DNA from: Candidatus Nomurabacteria bacterium RIFCSPLOWO2_02_FULL_42_17
Lineage (GTDB): Bacteria > Patescibacteriota > Minisyncoccia > Phycocordibacterales > MFVN01
DNA: 14,363 nucleotides
Reading direction: 5' to 3'
Assembly: GCA_001786095.1 (NCBI GenBank)
Contig: MFVN01000003.1
Location: 11,279 to 25,641 of the forward strand
The position numbers were made by a program, and so were the translations under genes. The notes under the pieces were generated by a model. The model was not told the origin of the DNA. It did not search any database and saw only the letters and a list, made by a program, of their open reading frames with translations. Position 1 is the first letter of the stretch; each line of letters begins with the position of its first letter. Positions 5,816-12,122 of this stretch are shown here, piece after piece.

Positions 5816-6843
5816 AGAGATTCTCCAGCTTTTATGACATGTTCCACCAACGCGTGAGTATACCCCATTTCATTGTCATACCAGCTCATAACCGAAACTA
5901 AATCGCCGTCCACCACACGCGTAAAATTCAAGTCGGCGACGGCGGCATGCGATTCTCCGATAATATCCGACGAAACTATTTGTTCTTCGGTAACCTTAAA
6001 AATTTTATTCCAGCGCGGCTCGGCCGCGGCCTTTTTCAAAATATCATTCACCTCTTCCACGGTGGTTTGTCGGCCGGCGACAAAAGTGATTTGCGCCACC
6101 GAACCGCACACGACCGGCACACGCAAAGCCACGCCATCAAATTTACCAGCTAAATCCTTAACCGCGCGTGTAACAGAAACCGCCGCGCCGGTAGAAGACG
6201 GCACGATGTTCTCCGCCGCGGCTCGGCCGCGGCGGAAATCGGAACCGCGCGTCAATCCGTCCACCAAACCCTGCGTCGCGGTGTAACCATGCGTCGTGGA
6301 AAGAAAAGCTTTTTTGATGCCGAGCGCTTCGTGTAAAACCTGAATCACCGGATGGGCGGCGTTGGTCGTGCATGAGCCGTTGGAAGTTATTTTGCAATTT
6401 TTAAATTCATCTTCATTAATACCCAACAGAACGGTCTTACTATCTTCTCTTTCTGGATCTTTAGCTGGCGCGGAAATAACTACGTGTTTGGCGCCAGCGG
6501 CTAGGTGAACTTTAGATTTTTCAAATGATTCAAAAAGTCCCGTTGATTCAACTACCACATCCACATTAAACCCTTGCCAAGGTAATTGCATAGGATCTTT
6601 TTGGGAAATATAAGCAATTTGCTTTCGGCGATCAATTATAAAAAACTTGCCTTCAGGCGAAACAGATACGTCGTGAGGCCAAGTATGGTAAACAGTGTCA
6701 TATTTTAAAAGGTAAGCCAGATTTTTGATATCCCCAAGGTCGTTTATGGCCACTATTTCAATTTCCGGCCGTTCCCAAGCAACCCTGACAAACGCCCTCC
6801 CTATGCGCCCAAACCCGTTTATGGCTACTCTTATTCTCTTCAT
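5812..6843 (-). CDS. gap: Glyceraldehyde-3-phosphate dehydrogenase, type I
   Basis: A 343-residue GAPDH, the usual family length, oxidising glyceraldehyde-3-P to 1,3-bisphosphoglycerate. The Rossmann start is RVAINGFGRIGRAFVR (5-20). INDLGD (33-38) keeps the Asp associated with NAD preference. SNGSCTTNAAHP (154-165) holds catalytic Cys158, TTHGYT (183-188) the catalytic His185, FRRGRAAAENIVPSSTGAA (203-221) the phosphate-binding segment, and SWYDNEMGY lies near the C-terminus. The start at 6843 was chosen because it gives the canonical N-terminus; the frame extends 14 codons further upstream without homology. TGCTATAAT ends 7 nt before this ATG, implying a leaderless message. First gene of the gap-rpiB-rpe operon. 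Two GC-rich 16-nt repeats lie inside it. Confidence 0.97.
   Translation of the reverse strand: MKRIRVAINGFGRIGRAFVRVAWERPEIEIVAINDLGDIKNLAYLLKYDTVYHTWPHDVSVSPEGKFFIIDRRKQIAYISQKDPMQLPWQGFNVDVVVESTGLFESFEKSKVHLAAGAKHVVISAPAKDPEREDSKTVLLGINEDEFKNCKITSNGSCTTNAAHPVIQVLHEALGIKKAFLSTTHGYTATQGLVDGLTRGSDFRRGRAAAENIVPSSTGAAVSVTRAVKDLAGKFDGVALRVPVVCGSVAQITFVAGRQTTVEEVNDILKKAAAEPRWNKIFKVTEEQIVSSDIIGESHAAVADLNFTRVVDGDLVSVMSWYDNEMGYTHALVEHVIKAGESL
6015..6030. repeat. 16-nt GC-rich repeat in gap, copy 1
   Basis: GCGGCTCGGCCGCGGC on the + strand, identical to the copy at 6218-6233 but read in a different frame. It encodes part of KAAAEPRW near the GAPDH C-terminal domain. Confidence 0.5.
6213..6235. repeat. 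10-bp-stem palindrome in gap containing 16-nt repeat copy 2
   Basis: CCGCCGCGGC (6213-6222), loop TCG, GCCGCGGCGG (6226-6235), encoding part of FRRGRAAAE, a segment conserved in GAPDH. Because the peptide is conserved, codon choice rather than insertion may explain this hairpin. Confidence 0.5.
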
Positions 6844-6849
6844 ATAGTT

Positions 6850-6858
6850 TATTATAGC
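6850..6858 (-). promoter_or_regulatory. Extended -10 promoter of gap operon
   Basis: Minus strand TGCTATAAT followed by AAACTAT and then the ATG at 6843. The 7-nt distance places the expected transcription start at about the start codon, so the mRNA would be leaderless. The stretch TTTGCTATAATAAACT is also present before yqeY. There is no clear -35 box. Confidence 0.65.
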
Positions 6859-6903
6859 AAAATTTATTAAATCAATTATTAACACTTATCTTGGAAGTAT
6901 AGT

Positions 6904-6932
6904 TTGACATAATTATAATACTGTAGTAGTAT
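6904..6932 (+). promoter_or_regulatory. Promoter of the small membrane-protein gene
   Basis: TTGACA (6904-6909), 17-nt spacer, TAGTAT (6927-6932). The start codon follows at 6969, leaving a leader of about 30 nt without a strong Shine-Dalgarno. Confidence 0.6.
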
Positions 6933-6968
6933 GGTTTTAGAACATTTGATAATTAAAAAAATAAGATA

Positions 6969-7232
6969 ATGATAGAGATTAAAATACCTATTTTTCTTTT
7001 CTATATTCTTTTCTATCTTCTTATTGGAATAGTAATGGCGGTCCTTGTATGGGCTATTATTATAGAAAAAAAGAGGGATAAAATAAGAAAAGAAGAGGAG
7101 GAAAAGAAAGAAAAATTGTGGTTTGAAAAAAACCACGGAAAGTACTGTTTCTGGAATAATCTTACTTGGAAAGAACATTACCAGATATGGTGCCATTTGG
7201 AAAAAAGCAGACTTAAGGCCCCGCAAAATTGA
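6969..7232 (+). CDS. Small single-pass membrane protein, function unknown
   Basis: An 87-residue open frame that I do not recognise. Residues about 7-31 (PIFLFYILFYLLIGIVMAVL onward) form one strong hydrophobic segment. A highly charged Lys/Glu/Arg stretch follows (KKKRDKIRKEEEEKKEKL, about 33-51) that could be a short coiled coil on the cytoplasmic side. The tail is aromatic, with HGKYCFWNNLTWKEHYQIWC and a terminal KAPQN. It lies alone on the + strand between two minus-strand operons. A promoter with TTGACA-17-TAGTAT and a terminator whose stem covers its stop codon argue that it is a real gene despite its size. The charged positive-inside flank suggests a bitopic protein with a C-terminal cytoplasmic domain. 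Small-gene annotation remains uncertain without homologues. Confidence 0.6.
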   Translation: MIEIKIPIFLFYILFYLLIGIVMAVLVWAIIIEKKRDKIRKEEEEKKEKLWFEKNHGKYCFWNNLTWKEHYQIWCHLEKSRLKAPQN

Positions 7233-7263
7233 CAAATAATGTTGATTTTACGGGGGCCTTTTT
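7215..7263 (+). terminator. Intrinsic terminator after the small membrane protein
   Basis: AAGGCCCC (7215-7222) pairs with GGGGCCTT (7253-7260); an inner AAAAT...ATTTT helix extends it, and five T follow at 7259-7263. The TGA stop (7230-7232) lies in the inner helix. The minus-strand side lacks a good T-tract; nevertheless it may weakly terminate the convergent gatB transcript. Confidence 0.75.
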
Positions 7264-8707
7264 ATTTCAAAATCTCTTTAAATAATTCATTAACTATTTG
7301 AGGGTTAGCCGATCCTTTTGTTTCTCTCATAACTTGTCCGACTAAAAACTGAAGCGAGGCTTCTTTGCCTTTTTTATAATCTTCCGCCGTTTTTGGATTA
7401 TCTTTTATAATTTTTTCAATAATTTCTTTTAATTTACTTTCATCCTTTTCTTGAAGCAATCCTTCCTCTCGCGCCAGTTTTTCAGGATCTTCATCAAATA
7501 TGACAAGGTTACCTAATAATTTTTTAGTTACCGCGGAATTAATTTCTTTATTAAAATTCATAAAAATAAGTTTCGCGAAATTCTCGGGGGTCGGATATTT
7601 CGCGGTACCCGCAACCATCACCGTTTCCAAAAAACCAATCATATCATTGGTGATATAATTAGACGCAATTTTAATTAACTCTTTTTCGCCACCGAGTTTT
7701 TTAACCACATTTTCAAACCACAAAGATAAGGCTGCATCATTAATGTAACTTTCAATATCTTCATCTTTAATTCCAAAATCTTTTTTAAATCGTTCTCTTT
7801 TCTCCCGAGGCAATTCAGGTAATCCTTTTTTCATTTCATCAATATTGAAAGCTTTGTGCAAATACATTTTAGGCAAATCCGGCTCCGGAAAATAGCGGTA
7901 ATCATGGGAAGATTCTTTTGATCTTTGGGAAAAAGTCTTTTGTTTATTTTCATCCCAACCGCGGGTTTCTTGAATAATTTCATCCCCCCTTCCGTTTTCC
8001 AGAAGATCAGTCATTCTTTCAACTTCATATTTTATTGCCTTCTCCACCGACCTAAAAGAATTTAAATTTTTAACTTCCACCTTAGTGCCAAATTTTTCCG
8101 GGTTGGCTGAAACTGAAATATTGGCCTCTACCCGCATTTCTCCTTTTTCCATATTGGCCTCGGAAACATCAAGATATTTAAATAGAAGCTGAAGCTCTCG
8201 GGCGAAATTTCCCGCCTCTTCGGCGCTATGAATAACCGGCTCTGTCACTAATTCCATCAAAGGCACACCGGCGCGATTAAAATCTATTAGAGAATATTCC
8301 CCGCGATCGCCTACCTGCGCAGGTAGGTGTTTTGATGCCGCTGTGTCTTCTTCTAAATGCACGCGCGTAATAGCCACGCCTTTTAAGTTTCCGCCCGAAA
8401 CTATAGGATGTTTATACTGACTGATTTGATAACCTTTAGGAATATCCGGATAAAAATAATTTTTGCGGTCAAATTCTGAAAAGTCGGCAATTTTACCGCC
8501 TAGCGCTAAGCCAACCTTAATAACATTTTCAATCGCCCTTTTATTGGCTACCGGCAAAGTTCCGGGATGCGCCATACAAACCGGACAAATATTAACATTG
8601 GGCCGAATTTCATCAGGATCATTCTTGCACCCGCAAAACATTTTTGTTTTGGTCTTTAGCTCCGCGTGGATTTCAAGCCCAATTGTAGTCTTATATTTTT
8701 CCTTCAT
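7262..8707 (-). CDS. gatB: Aspartyl/glutamyl-tRNA(Asn/Gln) amidotransferase subunit B
   Basis: A 481-residue GatB, normal length, the tRNA-binding and kinase subunit of the GatCAB complex that converts Glu-tRNA(Gln) or Asp-tRNA(Asn) to the amide. IGLEIHAELKTKTKMFCGC (9-27), CPVCMAHPGTLPVAN (41-55) with the zinc cysteines C25, C27, C41 and C44, RKNYFYPDIPKGYQISQY, SLIDFNRAGVPLMELVTEP and HDYRYFPEPDLP are all typical. The C-terminal helical and YqeY-like tail ends FLVGQVMRETKGSANPQIVNELFKEIL. ATG at 8707 is preferred over a GTG two codons upstream. It lies 15 nt after obg, so it is probably co-transcribed. An unusual LPAQVG insertion (128-133) falls between HLEEDTAASKH and the conserved YSLIDFNRAG and is encoded by an 18-bp palindrome. 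GatA and GatC are not in the window. Confidence 0.96.
   Translation of the reverse strand: MKEKYKTTIGLEIHAELKTKTKMFCGCKNDPDEIRPNVNICPVCMAHPGTLPVANKRAIENVIKVGLALGGKIADFSEFDRKNYFYPDIPKGYQISQYKHPIVSGGNLKGVAITRVHLEEDTAASKHLPAQVGDRGEYSLIDFNRAGVPLMELVTEPVIHSAEEAGNFARELQLLFKYLDVSEANMEKGEMRVEANISVSANPEKFGTKVEVKNLNSFRSVEKAIKYEVERMTDLLENGRGDEIIQETRGWDENKQKTFSQRSKESSHDYRYFPEPDLPKMYLHKAFNIDEMKKGLPELPREKRERFKKDFGIKDEDIESYINDAALSLWFENVVKKLGGEKELIKIASNYITNDMIGFLETVMVAGTAKYPTPENFAKLIFMNFNKEINSAVTKKLLGNLVIFDEDPEKLAREEGLLQEKDESKLKEIIEKIIKDNPKTAEDYKKGKEASLQFLVGQVMRETKGSANPQIVNELFKEILK
8309..8327. repeat. Perfect 18-bp palindrome in gatB, in-frame insertion (LPAQVG)
   Basis: CCTACCTGC-GCAGGTAGG (8310-8327) is fully self-complementary. 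On the coding strand CTACCTGCGCAGGTAGGC (8326-8309) encodes LPAQVG. It is 15/18 identical to the coding-strand element in yqeY (11736-11719), in the same reading frame. Confidence 0.75.
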
Positions 8708-8722
8708 AGCCACATTATTCTA

Positions 8723-9691
8723 TCACTTTTTTCTCAAAAGTTTTACTAGATTGTCTGTTAGGTTTTTAATAGACTCGCTATCATAAATAGATATCGCAAA
8801 AACATTTTTACTTACTTTTTTGAATTCTTTAATCTTATTTTTAATTGTATCCTTATCCGCCAAATCGCTTTTTGAAAGAACAATCACTTCTTTTTTCTCC
8901 GCTAATTCTTCATCATAAGTTTTTAATTCTTTTCTAATAATTTTATAAGCTTTCATCATGTCCTTGGACTCAAAAGAAACTAAATGAACCAATATTTTTG
9001 TTCGCTTAATATGACGCAAAAATTTATGTCCCAACCCCCTTCCATCTGAAGCATTTTCTATTAATCCCGGAATATCGGCAATTATGTAACCATGGAAAGC
9101 CCCCAAATTAGGATTAAGCGTAGTAAAGGGATAATCGGCCACTCTGGCCCCGGCATTGGTTAGTTCATTTATTAAACTGGATTTACCAGCATTAGGCAGA
9201 CCAATCAACCCTAAATCCGCAAAAAGCCGCAATTCCACCGTAAAATCCCCTTCCTGGCTAATTTGCCCAAGTGTAAATTCTTTCGGCGAACGATTAGTGG
9301 AACTTTTAAAATATTCATTGCCTACCCCGCCACGTCCGCCGGCTAAAATCATATGGCGCTGGCCCTCTTCAAGTAATTCAAATTCCTCGTCGGTTGAAAG
9401 ATTTTTTACAACCGATCCTATTGGCAATTTAATTACTAAATCTTCGCCGTTCGCGCCCTGACGCGAATCGCTGGCGCCCGGTTCTCCATTTTGCGCGCAA
9501 AATTCTTTTTGGTGCCGATATTTAGCAAGAATATGTATATCGCGAACAGCTTCAATAAAAACATCGCCACCCTTGCCGCCGTTACCGCCCGAAGGACCGG
9601 CAAATTCCCGACCCGGCTCGTGTCGCCAGCGCGCCACTCCGTCGCCACCGCGACCCGCCCGCGTATAAAATTTTAGTTCGTCGATAAACAT
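8723..9691 (-). CDS. obg: Obg family GTPase, without C-terminal OCT domain
   Basis: A 322-residue GTPase acting in 50S ribosome maturation and stress control. The glycine-rich Obg fold comes first (AGRGGDG 12-18, GPSGGNGGKGGDV 32-44, LAGGRGGVGN 116-125). The G domain follows: G1 GLPNAGKSS (164-172), G2 YPFTTL (187-192), G3 DIPGLIENASDGRGLGHKFL (206-225), G4 SKSD (273-276) in place of NKxD, and G5 region SIYD (301-304). The protein ends right after the G domain, lacking the C-terminal OCT domain of longer Obg proteins. The start MFIDELKFYTRAG is canonical. It starts 12 nt after the MYG1 gene stop and is followed 15 nt later by gatB. Function is confident; the relaxed G4 motif is a small oddity. 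Confidence 0.95.
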   Translation of the reverse strand: MFIDELKFYTRAGRGGDGVARWRHEPGREFAGPSGGNGGKGGDVFIEAVRDIHILAKYRHQKEFCAQNGEPGASDSRQGANGEDLVIKLPIGSVVKNLSTDEEFELLEEGQRHMILAGGRGGVGNEYFKSSTNRSPKEFTLGQISQEGDFTVELRLFADLGLIGLPNAGKSSLINELTNAGARVADYPFTTLNPNLGAFHGYIIADIPGLIENASDGRGLGHKFLRHIKRTKILVHLVSFESKDMMKAYKIIRKELKTYDEELAEKKEVIVLSKSDLADKDTIKNKIKEFKKVSKNVFAISIYDSESIKNLTDNLVKLLRKK

Positions 9692-9703
9692 ATAGATTAG
9701 GTT

Positions 9704-10609
9704 CTAGGGGCTAGTTAGGGCTTTTTGGGCTAAAGTGACAGCGCCTTCTTTAGATTTAGCCACAGCCATAAAAAGTCCGCGATGGCAGAAGACGGCGTCC
9801 GACACGCCAGAAACACGCACCAATTCTTCGTCCCGTAAACCACCCCAAACGGACGGGAAATTCTTGCGGTTTTTAAAAGAAGACGGATTATCACGCACCG
9901 CTTCGGCTTCCCAGTTTCCGGCCGGACGCGGATAAACGGCAAAAAGCGGTTCGGGAAATTTATTCAGAATGTCTTTCCAAGGATATTCTCGATCAAAAAC
10001 GATGACGCGCCGGTCGGGGGCGGATTCATAGGCCCGTCGGATTATGACTTCGGTTTTCACGGAATCCCGCGCGGAAAAAATTTCCCTCTCTAAAATTATC
10101 CGCGCGAAGCCAACGGCTTCGGTAAATGATTTATACATATCGCGATTTTTTTCCGACCAGCCGGGCCGCAGAGAAAAAAAGAAATGCTGGATAAGATACG
10201 GCGCGGCGGAGTGTGTTGAGTTTGTCAGGTCAAGACCGTTGTCAAAAGCATCTATCGGCTGAACAAGTTTTTCGTCTATCAGGCGGGCTATTTCGGCTGA
10301 ATCGCAGATTTTTTCACCGTAGTGTTTCCAAACAAGACCGAAGGCGGCATATTGGATTCCATTATCACGCGAGCCGGCGCCACCGGGCTGATGGTGGTCA
10401 AACCTGTTGTTAGTCGGGTCATAAACCATTCCCACATCAAAAACAATGTCGCCTGTTTTTATTATTTCGGAATCGTAGGTGCGAATAACTTTAAATTTTT
10501 GATTTTGTTTGGAAAAAAAGATAGAAAACGCCGCGCAGGAAAAAACATCGTCAGTATGAAAAGACCCGTCATGCGTAACCAAAACTTTCCGCTTCTTAAA
10601 ATTAAGCAT
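9704..10609 (-). CDS. MYG1/UPF0160 family metal-dependent protein (DHH-like)
   Basis: A 301-residue protein of the MYG1 family. Eukaryotic members are 3'-5' RNA exonucleases of mitochondria and nucleolus; bacterial members are poorly characterised. Diagnostic motifs: VTHDGSFHTDDVFSCA (11-26), FDVG (57-60), RFDHHQPGGAG (69-79) and QPIDAFDNGLD (117-127), a set of His/Asp residues fitting a two-metal phosphoesterase site, then YPRPAGNWEAEAV and WGGLRDEELVRVSGV near the C-terminus, which is typical of the family. The start gives the conserved N-terminus, with TGATATAAT ending 6 nt before the ATG. The gene can thus be transcribed on its own as a leaderless message, or read through from the DedA-like gene 33 nt upstream. 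A nuclease role in RNA metabolism is inference from the eukaryotic homologue. Confidence 0.9.
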   Translation of the reverse strand: MLNFKKRKVLVTHDGSFHTDDVFSCAAFSIFFSKQNQKFKVIRTYDSEIIKTGDIVFDVGMVYDPTNNRFDHHQPGGAGSRDNGIQYAAFGLVWKHYGEKICDSAEIARLIDEKLVQPIDAFDNGLDLTNSTHSAAPYLIQHFFFSLRPGWSEKNRDMYKSFTEAVGFARIILEREIFSARDSVKTEVIIRRAYESAPDRRVIVFDREYPWKDILNKFPEPLFAVYPRPAGNWEAEAVRDNPSSFKNRKNFPSVWGGLRDEELVRVSGVSDAVFCHRGLFMAVAKSKEGAVTLAQKALTSP

Positions 10610-10615
10610 AATCAG

Positions 10616-10624
10616 ATTATATCA
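10616..10624 (-). promoter_or_regulatory. Extended -10 promoter before the MYG1-obg-gatB genes
   Basis: Minus strand TGATATAAT, then CTGATT and ATG at 10609. The 6-nt distance to the start codon implies a leaderless transcript. The same TGATATAAT-N6-ATG layout occurs before rmuC. Confidence 0.6.
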
Positions 10625-10642
10625 TATTTATTTATCTTTGTT

Positions 10643-11248
10643 TTATTTTTCAAAAATAGAGTGTCTAATCGCACGAACCTCCTGAAGAGATCTTATAATC
10701 AGAATTACAGCCACAACTATAATCACAATACCGGCAATTCTTTTGATAACATCCGTGAACGTAAATCCTATTAAATAAACCAGTCCAGATATAATTACTA
10801 GCCAAATAAGTGAAGCGGTCGCGTCAACTAAAACATACTTCAATGGCTTAATGCCTTTGTAAGATAAATAGGCTGGAATAAAAAGTGAAATCCCGATAAT
10901 ACCATAAGCGAATTTTGATAAAAAAACAGACAGAAAAGGATTTTTTTTCGCTATTTCCCCGAGTCGTTTATGCACCATTACGGCATTCTCAAGTTGTGTT
11001 CCATTTTCTGAATTAGTTTTTTTTCTATTTTTAAAATAAATTCCCAGTTTATACGCGATAAAACTTCTCAAAGTAACACCGCCTAATATGGGTATAAGCG
11101 CCGATGTCAGGTCTATGTGCCCCGCGTGAATGGCTGTAATTGAAAAAATGAGAGTGATATCACCCTCAATCGTCATACCTACTATAATTAAAAGCCAAAT
11201 TAATAAATCAGGGAATTGAAAACTAATAAGAAAATTAACAAAATCCAT
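10643..11248 (-). CDS. DedA/VTT-like integral membrane protein (divergent)
   Basis: A 201-residue protein with about five hydrophobic segments (roughly 12-25, 30-42, 47-60, 108-128, 140-162) and a final one at 170-187. The order of features resembles the DedA/VTT (SNARE-associated) family: EGDITLIFSITAIHAG (28-43), GGVTLRSFIAYKLG (56-69, usual GDxxxYxxGR) and FLSKFAYGIIGISLFIPAYL (109-128, usual RFxPxxRxxxxxxAG), with a tryptophan-bearing helix after it. Several signature arginines are replaced, so the link rests on the pattern, not on identity. DedA proteins take part in lipid carrier or phospholipid translocation and proton-motive-force homeostasis. A basic linker KNRKKTNSENG (73-83) lies in the middle. 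It starts 24 nt after the holin-like gene. Substrate unknown. Confidence 0.65.
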   Translation of the reverse strand: MDFVNFLISFQFPDLLIWLLIIVGMTIEGDITLIFSITAIHAGHIDLTSALIPILGGVTLRSFIAYKLGIYFKNRKKTNSENGTQLENAVMVHKRLGEIAKKNPFLSVFLSKFAYGIIGISLFIPAYLSYKGIKPLKYVLVDATASLIWLVIISGLVYLIGFTFTDVIKRIAGIVIIVVAVILIIRSLQEVRAIRHSIFEK

Positions 11249-11272
11249 ATATTTGCTGTAAATAGACAGTGA

Positions 11273-11620
11273 TTAGTCGGATTTTAAAATTTTTCCGGCA
11301 ATCCAATTTACGGCCGAGATAATAAGCGCGCCCCAGAAAGCGGCTGTGTAAGAATTTACGGAAAAACCCGGCAGAATTTTGGCTAAAAACCAAAAAATTA
11401 TTCCATTTACGACCAAGGAAAAAAGTCCGAGAGTAATGATGTTAATCGGTAAAGTTAAAATGTTTATGACCGGCTTGACCAGAAAATTTATAACCACCAA
11501 ACATGCGCCCACCACTAAAGCCATATACCACGGCGCTACTGAAATACCTAAATTAAAATAGGCCAACCCAAGCCCCCACACCGCCACCGAAATTATTAAA
11601 AAATGTAAAATGGTTTTCAT
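11273..11620 (-). CDS. Phage-holin-like family IV membrane protein (four TM)
   Basis: A 115-residue protein with four hydrophobic segments (about 4-23, 30-50, 52-82, 88-110). The pattern INFLVKPVINILTLPINIITLGLFSLVVNGIIF is characteristic of the Phage_holin_4_2/mycobacterial four-TM holin superfamily. Many bacteria carry such proteins as chromosomal genes with no phage context, and none is seen here. A lytic role is therefore not implied; these are best read as small membrane proteins of unknown function. Its ATG overlaps the yqeY stop (ATGA), so the two are translationally coupled, and the DedA-like gene follows. Confidence 0.85.
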   Translation of the reverse strand: MKTILHFLIISVAVWGLGLAYFNLGISVAPWYMALVVGACLVVINFLVKPVINILTLPINIITLGLFSLVVNGIIFWFLAKILPGFSVNSYTAAFWGALIISAVNWIAGKILKSD

Positions 11621-12087
11621 CCAAGCAATGAATCCACGACTTCTTTGACTAAATTGCCGTCGGCGCGGCCTTTTAATTCTTTCATAACCGCGCCGACTAA
11701 TTGGCCGGTTTTTGATTTGCCTGCCTGCGTAGCTAGATCGGCACCCAGCTCGGCAATTTTAGCTTTAGCGATTTTTTCAACTTCCTCGCGCGACGCTCCA
11801 GCCGGAACATATTTTTCTAAAATTGCCAGTTGCGCTTTTTCTTCATCGGCTAAATCAGCGCGCCCGCCAGTCTGAAATTGTTCAATAGAATCTTTGCGCT
11901 GTTTAACCAAACGCTTAATAACCATTAAAACATCTTCGTCCGCCAGTATTTCATCGGGCTTGCGACGCTTGGCCACCAACTCGTTGGTAAAAGCCGATAA
12001 TACCCCGCGCAAGGTATCCAATCGAACCTGTTCACGGGCCTTCATGGCCTCTTTCATATTTATTTTTATTTGTTCATGTAGTGTCAT
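11617..12087 (-). CDS. GatB/YqeY domain protein
   Basis: A 156-residue stand-alone YqeY protein, homologous to the C-terminal tRNA-contacting domain of GatB. The start MTLHEQIKINMKEAMKAREQ matches the family, so the 25 upstream codons of the open frame are rejected. Motifs: RLDTLRGVLSAF, VIKRLVKQRKDSIEQFQ (56-72), DEEKAQLAILEKYVP and KTGQLVGAVMKELKGRADGN (126-145). Between ELGAD and SKTG lies LATQAG (118-123), absent from the usual short ELGA-S/P-KxxGxVMG spacing and encoded by the same palindromic element as in gatB. It heads the long minus-strand gene row. A -10 box TATAAT sits 7 nt before the ATG, back to back with the promoter of the nuclease gene. The biochemical role of free YqeY is not established. 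Confidence 0.93.
   Translation of the reverse strand: MTLHEQIKINMKEAMKAREQVRLDTLRGVLSAFTNELVAKRRKPDEILADEDVLMVIKRLVKQRKDSIEQFQTGGRADLADEEKAQLAILEKYVPAGASREEVEKIAKAKIAELGADLATQAGKSKTGQLVGAVMKELKGRADGNLVKEVVDSLLG
11719..11736. repeat. Degenerate 18-nt palindromic element in yqeY (LATQAG)
   Basis: Coding strand CTAGCTACGCAGGCAGGC (11736-11719). It differs from the gatB element at three positions of 18 and is read in the same frame. Its own palindrome is partly decayed, as expected for an older copy. Confidence 0.65.
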
Positions 12088-12094
12088 AGAGTTT

Positions 12095-12116
12095 ATTATA
12101 GCAAATATGTTACAAT
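12095..12116. promoter_or_regulatory. Back-to-back -10 boxes of yqeY (-) and the nuclease gene (+)
   Basis: Minus strand TGCTATAAT (TATAAT 12100-12095) stands 7 nt before the yqeY ATG. Plus strand TACAAT (12111-12116) stands 6 nt before the GTG at 12123. The two starts are only 35 nt apart, so both leaders are minimal and polymerases would compete for the site. Confidence 0.55.
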
Positions 12117-12122
12117 AAGGCT

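Noticed and set aside
6879..7235. 118-codon minus-strand frame opposite the small membrane-protein gene
   Set aside because: It is a low-complexity Phe/Tyr/Lys shadow; the + strand frame has promoter, TM pattern and terminator.
11273..11620. Prophage lysis gene
   Set aside because: Holin-superfamily IV proteins are common non-phage chromosomal proteins; no lysin or structural gene is nearby.
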